64,000 nucleotides of DNA. It comes from Erinaceus europaeus. Its lineage: Eukaryota; Chordata; Mammalia; Eulipotyphla; Erinaceidae. A program made the position numbers and the translations under genes. Under the pieces are notes generated by a model. The model saw only the letters and a program-made list of their open reading frames with translations, searched no databases and was not told the DNA's origin. Where the stretch lies: assembly GCF_950295315.1 (NCBI RefSeq), contig NC_080179.1, positions 66,288,626 through 66,352,625 on the forward strand. The letters are read 5' to 3'. This document shows, piece by piece, positions 1-11,814 of this stretch. Within the stretch, counting starts at the first letter, position 1. Each line of letters starts with the position of its first letter.

Positions 1-764
1 TTTCAGAGAACCTAAGAAGTGTATTGGCAAATATTATATAACAATGTCAATGTTAAGACCATCAAAAGTTTGAGATTGGAAGTGTTTGGCATATTTGGAC
101 AGAATTTGGTAGACTCTGAGTCAATGAGAGATTTTTCCTTGATTTGTGTCCCCTTGGTCTGCTACTAAGGAGAATAAATTCCAATATTTCTTCCTCCAGA
201 ACATGATTTATAGCTCTTAATTTCTTGTTATTGTAGAGTTGCAGGATATATTTATAATAAAATTAGGATGCAAAGATAATGGTACAACCTGGACCTACTC
301 AGCAGATTAAAGTTTCATACTTTCTAGTTACCTTCCCAATTGTGTTATTTTTAATTGTATTGAGATTTTTTTTTTTTTTTTTTTGAGAATGGTGTATTTT
401 CATCTCTAGGACATTAACCTCTGTCCTTGATGTGGAAGATTGCTTGAGATTCAAATAAATTTATATGCAAGTTTTTCCATTTATGTTGTAACTATGTTAT
501 TGTTTCTGGCAGAAGAATACATAGGTTCTCTTTATGCAGTCATCCTGTCCCCACCAATCTTATTACTTTATAAACATCATTTCACAGCATGCTCCAATGA
601 AGACTGTTTTGAAGAATTATCATAGTTATACTGAATATGTAGAAATCCATAATTCAGCTCCCTAAAATAAGGAAACACAACTGAATTCTATAATTAATCC
701 ACATTGTGTCAGTTTGTGAAATATAAGTTATAAGCTCAATATTCACTATAGTAGTCCTGCTGTG
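1..764. other. AT-rich sequence without recognised feature
   Basis: I see no exon, RNA gene or recognisable repeat. A T homopolymer lies near 367-384. The 61-codon open frame at 440-625 has no domain, composition or context supporting a gene. Confidence 0.6.
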
Positions 765-781
765 CCAGAATGTTAATTTTT

Positions 782-1069
782 TTTTTAATTTTTTTTTATT
801 ATATTTATTTATTCCCTTTTGTTGCCCTTGTTGTTTTTTATTGTTGTAGTTATTATTGTTGTTGTCGTTGTTGGATAGGACAGAGAGAAATGGAGAGAGG
901 AGGGGAAGACAGAGAGGAGGAGAGAGAGATAGACACCTGCAGACCTGCTTCACCGCCTGTGAAGCGACTCCCCTGCAGGTGGGGAGCCGGGGTTTGAACC
1001 GGGATCCTTATGCCGGTCCTTGTGCTTTGCGCCACCTGCGCTTAACCCGCTGCGCTACAGCCCGACTCC
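782..1069 (-). mobile_element. tRNA-derived SINE, type A (ERI-like)
   Basis: Read on the minus strand, this has the type A layout: start near gagtcgggctgtagcgcagc, a tRNA-like A box, a GGTTC-containing B box, the ctgcaggggagtcgcttcac block, a CT-rich body, a CAA/AAT stretch and an A-rich tail. Perfect 17-bp target-site duplications (ccagaatgttaattttt) lie at 765-781 and 1070-1086. The element is close to the consensus of the other copies, so it is probably young. Open frames across it on both strands are shadows of the SINE. Confidence 0.93.
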
Positions 1070-1086
1070 CCAGAATGTTAATTTTT

Positions 1087-1423
1087 ATGACTCAATCCAT
1101 GTAGCAACCTTTCCATTCCCAAATGTCCATATTTCTCACAACCAAGCCTTACTTGGCAGTAGAAGATGCTATAAGTGACTATTTCATTTGAACCTCAGAA
1201 TAACTATGGTGTTAGCACGACTCCTATTTAATAATCATGAAACTGGGGCCTAGGGTGACTGAGTGCTTTATTCAACATCTCATTACCAGGAAATGACAAT
1301 TCCAAGAAAGAAATGTATCATGTCTCTAAACAGAGCTTAATGATACTTTCTACGGATGTATTCATTATAATTGTTGACTTCTTAGAGAATGTATAGAATA
1401 TTGTTTTGGTAGGTAGAATACTA
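1087..1423. other. No feature recognised
   Basis: Ordinary AT-rich sequence between SINEs, with nothing I can assign. Confidence 0.6.
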
Positions 1424-1439
1424 GAAAATCATACTGACT

Positions 1440-1659
1440 GGGCCAGTTGGTGGTACAACTGATTAAATGCACATAGTACATTATGTAAGGACCCAGGTTC
1501 AATCCACCCAGTCCCCACATACAAGGGGGAAGCTTCATGAATGGTGAAGCAGGGCTGCAAGAATCTCTCTTTCCCTCTGTACATCACGCTTTCTTCTCAA
1601 TTTCTCTTTATCTCTATCCAATAATGAATAAATAAAAATATTAATTAGAATTAAAGAAA
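1440..1659 (+). mobile_element. tRNA-derived SINE, type B
   Basis: Type B starts like ggccgggtggtggcgcacct, has a ccaggttcaa B box and a gggggaagcttca block, then a CT-rich body ending in tctatccaataaataaa. This copy is diverged. It begins after the duplication gaaaatcatactgact (1424-1439). A shorter duplicate (gaaaatcata, 1660-1669) follows because the next SINE inserted at the same place. Confidence 0.85.
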
Positions 1660-1670
1660 GAAAATCATAA

Positions 1671-2008
1671 GGGGGCTAGGTGGTAGTGGAGTGGAGTAAG
1701 CACACATGGTGCAAAGCACAAGGACCAGCGGAAGGATCCCAGTTCGAGCTCTCATCTCCCCACCTGCAGGGGTGTCGTTTCACAAGTGGTGAAGCAGGTC
1801 TGCAGGTGTCTATCTTGCTTTCCTCCTCTCTATCTTCCCCTCCTCTCTTGATTTCTCTCTGTCTTATCCAACAACAACAACAATAGCAGTAACAACAATA
1901 ACAACCACAAGGGCAACAAAATGGGAAAAATAGCCTCCAGGAGCAGTGGATTCATAGTGCTGGCACTAAACCCCAGTGATAATCCTAGAGGCAAAAAAAT
2001 AAAATAAA
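1671..2008 (+). mobile_element. tRNA-derived SINE, type A, long-tail form
   Basis: Type A head and CT body, followed by the longer tail block (cctccaggagcagtgg, then caccccagtgataatcc-like sequence) before the A-rich end. Flanked by gaaaatcata at 1660-1669 and gaaaatcatactgact at 2009-2024. It therefore inserted in the duplication generated by the type B SINE upstream. Confidence 0.9.
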
Positions 2009-2024
2009 GAAAATCATACTGACT

Positions 2025-2699
2025 AAAAATAACTTCCACAGAGAACTAAAAGACTATACTTATCAATGTATTACATAGTGTTCTTTTTTTTTTTCTTTTC
2101 TCAGCTAACCTTCTTGTCTGATGTAAATGTCCGAGGAAAGATTATACATTATATCAATGATTTATATTCTATTAGTTATTCTAATATATTGCCAGTTTAC
2201 AGCAGCAAAACAGAAAAATTATAAGAAGATGCAGAAAAGAAAAAATAAAGGATGAGCATCTGCTCTTCACAACTTTCTGAATCATGTAAGCTTCCTTATT
2301 CTTTTGATATAAGTGTTCCCAGTTGAACAATCAGAACCAGCAATGATATGGTAGGACACAGCTGGTTTGTGGTATCATTTGTACTATATAAAATAGAGGC
2401 AGAGATGTGTTCATACTTGCATTGGAAGAATATGGAAATGTCCCCTCAAAACATCAGTCCTGTAAATCAACATCCCTTAATAATATGATGCAAAAGTTAA
2501 AAAAATAATAGGTAAATAACAATAAAGTATAGGTAATAATAAAACCTATAAGTAGTCCTCATATTGTTTTCCTTATATTGGCTGAGTAGAGGAATTGAAT
2601 ACTCATTCATCTTTAGAACTCTCCATAAAGAAACCCATAAAACTACCACAGAAACATCAAAAGAAAACTCTATAAGGACAAGCAGGCACTCCAGCAACT
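2025..2699. other. No clear feature
   Basis: AT-rich. Part of 2545-2699 may be diverged L1 leading into the L1 fragment that follows, but I cannot show this convincingly. Confidence 0.5.
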
Positions 2700-3890
2700 A
2701 GAGGATATTTTTTTGCAAATTATAGATCTGGAAATCAGTTGATATCAGACATCTATAAATAACTCATACATCTCGACAAAAATATAAAGAACAACCCAAT
2801 ATAAAAAGTGGACAGAAGGGAGTCGGTTGGTAGCACAGCGGGTTAAACGCACGTGGCACAAAGCGCAAGGACCAGCGTGAGGATCCCAGTTCAAGTCCCT
2901 GGCTCCCCACTTGCAGGGGAGTCACTTCACAGGTGGTGAAGCAGGTCTGCAGGTGTCTATCTTTCTCTCCCCCTCCCTGTCTTCCCCTCCTCTTTCCATT
3001 CCTCTCTGTCCTATCCAACAACAACAACATCAACAACAATAATAATCATAACAACAATAAAAACACTAAAGGCAACAAAAGGAAAGAAAAAATAAATATT
3101 TTTTAAAAAGTGGACAGAAGATATGAGTTCTTTAAATAAGAAATATTCACTGTCCACAGACATATGTAGTAAAGTTCCACATCACTAATCATTAGTGAAA
3201 TGCATTATTAAATAACATTCAGATTCTACCTCACACCTGTGAGAATGGCCTACACCAATTTAACAGGAAATGCCAGGTGTTGAGGAGAATCTGGAGAAAG
3301 AAGAACTCTATTGCACTGCTGTTGGGAATGAATTTCTGGTGCATCCATTATGGTGAATAGTAGCGAGAATGCCCAAACAAATAAAAATGGACATACCATA
3401 AGATACAGCAATACTATTTGTAGGTAATTACCCAAAAGACAAGAAAATACTAATGCAAAGGAATATATGAACACAGTTGCATTATTCACAATAGCCAAAA
3501 TATAGAAGCAACCTAAATTCCCAAGGAAAAATTACTGGATAAAGAATTTATAAGACATATATTCAATAGAGTACCACTGAGTAATTAAAAAATAGCATAT
3601 TGTGTCCTTCAGGACAAAACAAATTGCATAATAGGTGATTATGATTAGTGATTTAAGGAAGTCAAGGGCAATTACTGGATAGTTTCACTCATAAGTGGAA
3701 TCTACAGAATTGAAGCACATGAATTAAAAAAATATATCAACTAACCTATAATATCTTGGGAAAAATATTGTGGTTATCATTGGGAGTGTAGGGATACAGT
3801 ACTTGGGTGGTGGGAATGGTGTGAAATTATACCCATATTATCTTATAATCTTGTAAATCACTTTAAAAAACTGCCATAGAAGACCACATG
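2700..3890 (+). mobile_element. L1 LINE fragment, ORF2 C-terminal part and 3' end
   Basis: The translated sequence around 2705-2815 and 3105-3700 follows the C-terminal part of L1 ORF2, the zone that reads like 'YK..LI' and later 'HTMEY' in intact elements, with many stops and shifts. The end carries the ggtggtggga block near 3808 followed by an AT-rich 3' end. The copy is 5' truncated and interrupted by a type A SINE. It is non-functional. Confidence 0.85.
2819..3104 (+). mobile_element. tRNA-derived SINE, type A, inserted in L1
   Basis: Typical type A SINE with perfect 16-bp target-site duplications (aaaaagtggacagaag) at 2803-2818 and 3105-3120. The duplication belongs to L1 sequence, so the SINE is younger than the L1 fragment. 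Confidence 0.95.
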
Positions 3891-4311
3891 CAACTGATTC
3901 ACAGATATTTGAATCAGAAACATCTTTCTAGAATGACTTACCAAGAGAATTCTCCTATTTTATAAAATAATTAATGCAGATAGCTACAGAAGTTCTTGAT
4001 TTGCTGAAAACCTATAACAGGAAAGGCTAAGTTATTTTCAGGTGAACTCAAATATTTCACTTCTCTAAGCATCAATGTCTCTTAGTTTCAAGGTTTCCCC
4101 TGCGGTCACATCCAACTTACTTCTTCTAGGTAACTCACAATAAATATTCTTTGAAACAAATGAGATTTGCTAAGACAGCTTTTCAGATAGATTCTTATTT
4201 TTAATTTAGTTTCACTTTACAAAATCACTGCCTAGTTCTGGCTTATGTTCATTGTAAGAATGAACATGGGACCTTTGGCATCTCAGCCATAAAGTCTTTT
4301 TTTTTATTTTC
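3891..4311. other. No feature recognised
   Basis: AT-rich sequence between an L1 3' end and the next retroposon. Nothing assignable. Confidence 0.55.
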
Positions 4312-4945
4312 ATAAAGACCTTTTTACTAGTGCTTTAATAATGATCAACAAGATTGTCAGATAAGAGGGGTACAATTCCATAAAATTCCTACTACCAGAG
4401 TTCTGTATCCCATCCTCTCCACTGGCAGGTTTCCTATTCTTTATCCTTCTGGGAGTATGGACCAAGAATCTTTATAGGATGCAAAAGTTGGGAGGTCTGG
4501 CTTCTGTAATTGCTTTTATTCTGGACATTTGTGTTGACAGGTCGATCCATACCCCCAACCTGTTTCTATCTTTCCTTAGTCAGGCAACATGGATGCATCC
4601 ACAATTTGGTGCCTGAAAAGCATTAATATATAAAGCAGAACAAATTGTTTAATAATGAGGAATCTAAAGGTAAGAATATAGCAGATATGACAGTGGGTCT
4701 TCATGTTAGAAGGAGCTTGAAATCTATTTTAAGTATATCCCCCAAAAGCCCATAACTTTACTAATTTTTGACTGAGCCCAACAGCTAATATACTGGCGGG
4801 CTGAAAGTATTATCTGGTGAGATGGTGTCAGAGTTGAAAATAGGACTAGAAAGCTGGATCATGGCAGAGAGTAGCTCCCAAATATGGGAAGAGCATATAA
4901 ATACTGTTGACTATAGCTCCATCGATCTAACCTAGAGGGATGAAG
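4312..4945 (-). mobile_element. Long non-coding retroposed module (L1-like 3' end), copy 1
   Basis: Minus-strand copy whose 3' end lies at the left. It shares blocks in order with the copies at 34,197-35,277, 56,130-56,590 and 60,100-60,755: a tctgggag..tggacc block, the cttctgtaattg block, the gttgatccatac block, the aaagcagaacaaattgtt block and the gagctactctc block. No long open frame. 5' truncated. Confidence 0.82.
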
Positions 4946-4948
4946 GTC

Positions 4949-5150
4949 TTTTTTAAGATATAATTTTATCTACTTATTATTGGATAGACACAAAAAGGAA
5001 TTGAGAGGGGAGGAAGATATATAGAGAGAAAGAAACACTTCCAGCCCTGCTTCATCTCTCATGAAGTGACGCCTTCTCCCTGCTGGTGGGGACCACGTGC
5101 ATCACTGCCTGGCCCCTGAAAGTCTTTTTGCATAACCATGATGCTATCTC
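4949..5150 (-). mobile_element. Diverged tRNA-derived SINE
   Basis: On the minus strand this shows a ggggccaggcagtgatgcac start, a block like that around the B box, a tgaagcagggctg block and a CT-rich body. It resembles type B with an unusual, diverged head. It adjoins the 5' side of module copy 1. Confidence 0.75.
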
Positions 5151-5614
5151 TACAGCTCTCTGATTTTAGTTTAGTGAAGCCTTGGATATTAGATAAGTTT
5201 GTAACTTTTGTAAATGTCTCTATTTTCTCTTTGCCCTCTACATGAAAAGGAATGAAGTTTATTGTCTCACTGGTTATTTTATGTAGGCCCTAAGGATAGA
5301 AATAAAGATTTAATTTGACATACTGTTGCATTTTCAATTAATTTTTTATTAACTCAGATAAAAATTTTGAGAGAAGTAAATTATTAGACTATAAAATAAT
5401 CAGTCAAACAGACTGAGAACTCAAAATCCACAGCATGCTTAAATTTTTATTAATAGAGAAAAAATTACATAATATCTGGGAGTTTTTTTGTGAAGTTGTT
5501 TAATTAGGACTCTGAGACTTCAGTCTGTTAGTCAGTGGGATGAAAACATCTCTGCACTAACATATATCTACACTGTAGCTTGGATACTATGCTAATCTTA
5601 ATATATATATATAG
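5151..5614. other. No feature recognised
   Basis: AT-rich sequence with no recognisable repeat or coding signal. Confidence 0.55.
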
Positions 5615-5745
5615 TATTTCTTATTACCAGAGCACTACTGAGCTTTGGTTTATAGCACTGTGGGGGATTAAACCTTGGGCTTTTCAGCAACTAATATTAG
5701 AGACTCCTTACATAGCCAGCATGCTATCTCTGTAGCCCCAGTGAG
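5615..5745 (-). mobile_element. tRNA-derived SINE, type C
   Basis: Minus-strand short SINE related to those at 39,853-39,985 and 57,818-57,955: a ggggctacagagatagcatg head, a ggtttaatcccc B-box-like block, then an accataaaccaaagctcag block and a short tail. Diverged, so probably older than types A and B. Confidence 0.7.
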
Positions 5746-5754
5746 TACTGCTTT

Positions 5755-6622
5755 TCAACCATTATCTATACCGGAGACTTCAAGTCCCCATAAAGATAAA
5801 AAAAAAAAAAGAAATAGGATAGGGCCCACTTTCCCACATGCCTCTTCCAATCCATACCAAATAATATTGCATCAGCTGGTCGCAACCTAATCAATGCAAC
5901 GATTGCCACCTCAACATGCTTCAGCTCAGACTGTGTCCAGAGACTTCAGGTGTGGAATGACAACCCTTCAGCTTCATTACTCGGGTGAGACCTTTCCTTT
6001 CATAGCATTCTCTGATTCCATCCCAGGTGGATCAGTTTCTAACAAGTCCCCAAACCTAGATATACACCAGTTTCTGTGAGAGAGAGCATATGTTCACACG
6101 TATCCATAAACAAGTGCAAAATATATACCTGAAAGCAGAAGTACACTAGAGTTTGCAGTGAGTACCTCCCTAACACTTCCTCTCCACTATTCCAAGCTTT
6201 GGGTCCATGATTGCTCAACAATTTGTTTGGCTTTAACTCTCTCTTCAACCACCAGGTGCCAGATGCCATCAGGATGCTGGCCAGCCTTCCCTGGACTTAA
6301 GACTCCATCAACGTGTCCTGGAGCTCAGCTTCCCCAGAGACCTACCCTACTAGGGAAAGAGAGAGGCAGACTGGGAGTATGGACCAACCAGTCAATTTCC
6401 ATGTTCAGCGGGGAAGCAATTACAGAAGCCAGACCTTCCACCTTCTGCAACCCACGACCCTGGTCCATGCTCCCAGAGGGATAGAGAATGGGAAAGCTAT
6501 CAGGGGAGGGGATGGGATATGGAGATTGGGTGGTGGTAATTGTGTGGAACTGCACCCCTTCTACCCTATGGTTTTGTTAATTTATCCTTTCTTAAATAAA
6601 AAATAAATTAAAAAAACCAAAT
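5755..6622 (+). mobile_element. Long non-coding retroposed module, copy 2, internally deleted
   Basis: The segment 5820-6160 matches the 5' part of the long copy at 54.6-55.0 kb (blocks such as tgtgtccagagac and ggtgagacctttcct). From about 6190 it jumps to the 3' part (caacaatttgtt, accaccaggtgccagatgc, gggtggtggtaattgtgtgg), so the middle is missing. It ends in cctttcttaaataaa and A-rich sequence. Overlapping short open frames (for example 6158-6484) are not conserved between copies. Confidence 0.85.
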
Positions 6623-6699
6623 AAACAAAAAAATGTCACTCAGGACTCCATAGAGATACACATGTGCTGAAATTCATGTCTAAGGGAAGTGTATGACTA

Positions 6700-7130
6700 T
6701 TGAATGGAGGTTAGATTACACAAAAAGGGTAATTTACTATATTATCCTTATGTGTGGAATCTAAAGTTCCCCCAATAGGTGCACACATGTTCTTCTGCAT
6801 GCATTGGCACACACACATACACACACACACAGTCAGAGAACAAACTGGTGGCTGCTAGAGGGAGCTTAGGGTGTTCTATGAAGAGGAAGGGGATATAGGT
6901 GAATATGTAAACTTCTAATTATAAATCCTGGAAATATACATCATGGCAACCACTATTGACAGTACTATACTGTATATTTTAAAGTTGCTACAAGACTAAA
7001 AAACAAGAGTTCCCATCACAAGAAAAAGAATGTAACTGTGTTGAGATAGAAGTTAACTAAACTTAATATGGCATTAATTTTACAACATATGCATAACAAA
7101 TCATTATGCTATATTACTAAAGTGAATGAA
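6700..7130 (+). mobile_element. Older L1 3' end (L1M-type)
   Basis: The order 'acaaactggtggctgctaga', then 'tatattttaaagttgctac' and an AT-rich end matches the 3' UTR of old L1 elements shared by many placental mammals. A CA repeat interrupts it near 6810-6832. Strongly diverged. Confidence 0.7.
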
Positions 7131-7232
7131 AAATGCCAATTATACCAATTAAATTAAGTACAGTTTCAATTAAACTTTTATACCTAACTTTGAATTAAAC
7201 TTTAAATAGTTATCTAAGTTAGGAAACTCATT

Positions 7233-7460
7233 AGGGGCCAAGTGGTGGTGCACTTGGTTGAGTGCACACGTTACAATGTGCAAGGATCTGGGTTCGAGCC
7301 TCCAGTCCCACATGCAAGGGGAAAGATTTGTGAGTGGTGAAGCAGGGCTGCAGGTATCTCTGTGTCTCTCTCCCTCTCTACTCTCTATTACCCCCTTCCC
7401 TCTTGATTTCTGGCTGTCTCTATCAAAGAAATAAAGATAATGAAACAAAACAAAGAAAAG
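7233..7460 (+). mobile_element. tRNA-derived SINE, type B
   Basis: Clear type B: ggggccaagtggtggtgcac start, gggttcgagcc B box, CT-rich body and a tail with aataaagataat. Target-site duplications are gaaactcatt at 7223-7232 and the near-identical aaaactcatt at 7461-7470. Confidence 0.92.
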
Positions 7461-8480
7461 AAAACTCATTGTTGAGAGTATCTGAAGTAATTGAAAGAAG
7501 ACTGGGTTAGTAACTAACCAGTAGGACACAGAGTTAATAGCAATAAATTTTTTCTTTAATGCTATAGCCAATAATTTGATGACAAATCAGTTGTATTGAA
7601 TCTCCTTGGATCTCTTATATGGTTTCTTTGGATCTCTTATATGGTCATTCCTTAAGAAGAAAGAAACTCCTAGAAAGAACTCACATTAAAGGGGTTAAGG
7701 AAAGGTCAAGATAGAAGGAAATTACCCTCTGTAAAATTGCAGACTCCATCAAAGGTTGAATGTAAGAGGGACAGGGTGAAAGGAACAGAGATCATATTTA
7801 TGGAAATTTGGCTCAGAATTTTTCTCACTTAGACAATCCTCAGAACATATTCATTCAAGAGGCAGAGCATACAAACAGGACTGTGAATGCAAAATTTCTA
7901 ACAACAAGGAATATCACTGTAAAACTATCAAAAGTCAATGACAAGGAAAAAAATCTGAGTCTGGAAAAAAGAAAAGAAAGAAGTTATATACAAAGGTAGA
8001 GTTATCAGGCTTTAATCACACTTCTCTTCACAAACCCTATGGGCAAAGAGAGAGGGTAATGATATATTCAAAGAATTAAAAGAGATGAAATTTCAGCCAT
8101 GAAGTTTTTATTGCTAAAGCAATTTTCCATTATCAACCTCACCTTACAAATATTACAGAAAGGAGACCCACAAGAAAAGTGGAAAAAATGGATATATATA
8201 TTCTAAGATAGAGACACATTCTTAGGTTCATGCCAATTGCCAAGCTTGACATAACAGGAAGTTGAAAATCTTTAACAGGCCAAAAATTAAAGAAATTGAA
8301 ACAGTAATCAAAATCCTCCCCAAGAACAAATCCCATATACTATACTAATGAATACTATAAAAAATTCGAATAATAAGTAACATCTATCCTCCTCAAATTC
8401 TTCTATAAAATATAAGGAACACTCCCAAACACATCCTCTGATCTCCAAAGCAGGAAAGGACTCCATCAAAAAAAGAAAAC

Positions 8481-8702
8481 TTGGGGCCGGGTGGTGGCGC
8501 ACCTGGTTGAGTGCATGTTACAGTGCACAAGGACCCAGGTTCAAGCCTCCAGTCCCCACCTGCAGGGGGAAAGCTTCACAAGTGATGAAGCAGGGCTTCA
8601 TATGTCTCTCTGTCTCTTTCCCTGTCTATCACCCCCTTCCCTCTCAATTTATGGCTGTTTCTATCCAATAGATAAGTATAATAATAATTTATTTTTAAAT
8701 TA
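8481..8702 (+). mobile_element. tRNA-derived SINE, type B, inside L1
   Basis: Well-preserved type B (ggggccgggtggtggcgcac start, caggttcaagcc B box, gggggaaagcttcacaagtg block). The flanks read aaaaaagaaaa on both sides, consistent with a target-site duplication in L1 sequence. Confidence 0.92.
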
Positions 8703-9261
8703 CTAAAAAAGAAAAAAGAAAATGTTAGACCCATATCCCCAGTGAACATTGATACAAAGATCCTCAACAAAATCTTGGTTAATCACATTAAACAATGTAT
8801 TAGGAGAATAATACACCAAGACAAAGTGGAATTCATCCCTGGGAAACAGGAATGGTTCAACATCTGGAAGTCAATCTATGTAATCCACTATATCTTCTAA
8901 AAGAAAGATAAAAAAAATCACATGATTTTGTCAACTGACACAGAAAAATCATTTGACAAGGTCCAATGTCCACCTATGATAAAGGCTTTCAAGAAATTGG
9001 GAATGGAACGAATATTTTTCAACATAATAAAGGCTATATATGAAAAAGCCATAGCTAACAATCAGGAACTAGTTAAGGATGACCACTCTCACCACTTCTA
9101 TTCAATATAGTCTAATAAGTCCTTGCCATCACAATCAGGAAAAAAGAGAGGTCAAAGGGATCCAGAATTAGAAAGGGTTATGCTAAATTATCATTATCTG
9201 CAAGTGATATGTTGATATACCTATAGGACTCCAGAAACTCAGTCAAAAAACTACTGGAAAT

Positions 9262-9378
9262 CGGGGGGGGGGGGGGATGGAGATTGGGTGGTGGGAATTG
9301 TGTGGAATTGTACCCCTCATACCCTATGGTTTTGTTAATTAATCCTTTCTTAAATAAAAAATAAAAAATAAAAAAAAT
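9262..9378 (+). mobile_element. 3' terminal fragment of the long non-coding module, copy 3
   Basis: Only the last 110 bp or so of the module: ggagattgggtggtgggaat, the tgtggaattgtacccct block, the taccctatggttttgtta block and a cttaaataaa A-rich tail. Its 5' boundary is a run of 14 G (9263-9276). It splits the older L1 ORF2 sequence, which resumes at about 9,379. Confidence 0.88.
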
Positions 9379-10502
9379 CCAGTAAAGTAGCAGGTTGAAA
9401 AGCAATACCCCAAAATCAGTGGCATTTCTATACATAAAAGATGGGCCAGAGGAAAGAGAACAGAAGTAAGCAATCCCATTTACAATTGAACCCAAAAAGA
9501 TAAAATACCTAGGAATAAATTGAATAAAGGAGATAAGGGAACTTTTCAGGGAAAACTATAAGACACTGTTAAAAGAAATAGAGGATGGCACAAAGAACTG
9601 GAAGAACATCCCCTGTTCATAGCTTGGAAGAGTAAATATCATTACAATGGCAATTTGCCAAAATAAATCTACAGACTACATGCATCCCTATTAAAAATAT
9701 CAATGACATTTTAAGGAAATTGACTAACTTATTCAAAAACTATTGTGGAATGTTAAAAAAGCATGAATAGCAAAAGCATTCCTGAAGATAAAGAAGAGAA
9801 ATGGTGGTATCCCAATTCCTGACTTTAGTTTATATTACAAAGCAATAGTAGTTAAAATAGTGTGATACTGTAACAAAAATGGATATATAGACCAGTGGAA
9901 CAGGATGGAGAGTCCAGAACTAAACCTACACATGTAAAGGCATCTTATATATGATGAAGAGGCCAAAACTGCCCAATAGGGAAAAGAAGGCCTCTTTAAT
10001 AAATTGAGCTGGAAGAAATGGACAGCCACATGTAGAAACATGAAAGTAGACCTCATCTAACACCATACATCTAAATGAGCTCAAAATGGATAAAAAAATC
10101 TGGATAGAAGACCTGAATGTATAAGATATATAGAAGAACATATCGGTGAAACATTACATGGCATTAACACTAAAGATGTATTTGGCAATGGAAGCAAAAA
10201 CAGGATTGAACAAATGGGACTATATCAAATTAAAAAGCTTCTACACAATAAAAGAAAATTCCATAAGAATAAAAGAAGAAATTTAGCAACTGGGAGAACA
10301 TATTTGCACACCATACTCCAGACATCTATAAAGAGCTGTATGAACAGCTCCACAAAAAGAAAAAGAACAACCCAATACAAAAGTGGGCACAAGATATGAA
10401 TAGAGAATTCTTTAAAGAAGAGATACACATGGCCCACAGGCATATGTAGAAATGATTCAATTCACTCATCACCAGATAAATACAAATTAAAACTACAGTG
10501 AA

Positions 10503-10685
10503 TGGCCAGTGGTGGTACACCTGGTAAAAGGCACAGTGCACAAGGACCTGGGTTCAAGCTCCTACAGGGGGAAAGCTTCACAAGTGAGGAAGCAGGTATA
10601 TCTCTGCCTCTTTCCCTCTCTGTTTCCCTCTTTCCTCTCAATATCTATCAAATAATAAATAAAAATAGATTAAAAAATTAAAGCA
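10503..10685 (+). mobile_element. tRNA-derived SINE, type B, inside L1
   Basis: Type B SINE with ggccagtggtggtacacctg start and ctgggttcaagc B box. The middle is short: the ccagtccccacc block is missing. Ends in aataataaataaaa. Surrounding L1 sequence resumes with the 'MRYHFTFV' type segment. Confidence 0.85.
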
Positions 10686-11242
10686 TAAAAAACCCAATGA
10701 GATACCACTTCACATTTGTTAGAATGGCTTTCATCAACAAAACTGGATAGGATAAGTGTTAGAAAGAATGTGGAGAAAGAGAAACACACTGCTGATGGGA
10801 ATGCAAACTGATGCAACTGGTATGGACAATCCTTAATGGAATACGAATGAAACTACCTTATGATTAGCAATCTCACTCCTAGACATTTATATAAGAGGAA
10901 GAATATCACTAATTTGAAGGGATATATGTACCCACATGTTCAAGCTCCACTATTCACAATGGCCAAAATATGAAAGCAACTAAAATATCTTCAACAGAGG
11001 AAAGTTATGGGACATATACTCAATGGAATACTACTCAGCAATAGGAAGATGATATTGTGTCCTTTGGAATGATAGGGGTAGAACTGGAGAAGATCATGTT
11101 AGTGAAGTAAATAAGTAGGTAACACACAAATACAGGATGGATTCATTCATAGGGGAATTTAGAGGAACTGAACAGAGGAACTTTAAAACAAACAAATAAA
11201 AAAATCAACCCATATCCAAGACTGTGAGAAACTATGCTCTTA

Positions 11243-11432
11243 TGGGTCCAGTGGTGGCACACCTGGTTAAGCACTCACATTACAGTGTATAAGACCCTAT
11301 TCCCCAAATGCAGGGGAATAAGCTTTATGAGTAGTGAAGTAGTGCTGCAGGTGTCTGTCTCTCCCACTCTCCCCTTTCCTCTCAATTTCTGACTGTCTCT
11401 ATCAAATAAATAAAGATAATTTTTTTTAAAAA
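11243..11432 (+). mobile_element. tRNA-derived SINE, type B, inside L1
   Basis: Diverged type B copy. It starts at ggtccagtggtggcacacct and lacks most of the B-box stretch. It has the tgcaggggaataagcttta block, a CT-rich body and aataaagataattt tail. Confidence 0.82.
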
Positions 11433-11804
11433 AGAAAGAAAATGATAATCCTTATCTATGAATTGGATGGGGGTAAACAAGCCATCAGTGGTGGGAAAGC
11501 TGTGAATTCATAATACTACTAATTTATAATTTCATAAATTACTATTAATTTAACAAATCAGGAGGAGGGAAATAGATTTAATACTTCAAGTTCTTTAACT
11601 GCCTAGATCATAGCTCTGAGTATACCTATTTTCTCTAGCTTAAGTATTTAATGTTTCAAATTAGTAGAATGATCAAATTCTGACAGTGGGATTAAATTGT
11701 TCAATGAGCTCTAAAAATATACTTGTATATATAGTTTTTTAAATATCTAAGTTATCTACAACTTTAGGTTAGATAGATCAAAACCAACTGTTCTTGGGTG
11801 GAGC

Positions 11805-11814
11805 CAAGATGGCG
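11805..11814 (+). promoter_or_regulatory. YY1-like site at the L1 5' end
   Basis: The sequence caagatggcg lies about 15 bp inside the inferred 5' end of the L1. Human L1 has a YY1 site of the same core at the same place, where it guides the start of transcription. That the hedgehog-like element uses it the same way is inference. Confidence 0.6.

Larger units (their letters stand above)
7650..11779 (+). mobile_element. Older L1 LINE: ORF1 tail, ORF2 reverse-transcriptase part onward, 3' UTR start
   Basis: The stretch 7,880-8,200 resembles the end of L1 ORF1. From about 8,270 ('EIETVIK.LP.NKS' in translation) the sequence follows the ORF2 reverse transcriptase and C-terminal region to about 11,180. 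The RT motif with 'TDTEKSFDK' lies near 8,930. Many stops and shifts make it a fossil. It contains SINEs at 8,481, 10,503 and 11,243 and a module 3' end at 9,262. The sequence at 11,480-11,570 carries the ggtgggaaagctgtgaattc block typical after ORF2. A younger L1 then interrupts it at 11,780. Confidence 0.85.

Noticed and set aside
6158..6606. Overlapping frames of 97-108 codons in the module
   Set aside because: They do not persist in the other module copies, so they are chance frames in a non-coding element.
7170..7571. 133-codon minus-strand frame
   Set aside because: Runs across a type B SINE and its flanks in antisense; not conserved in other copies.
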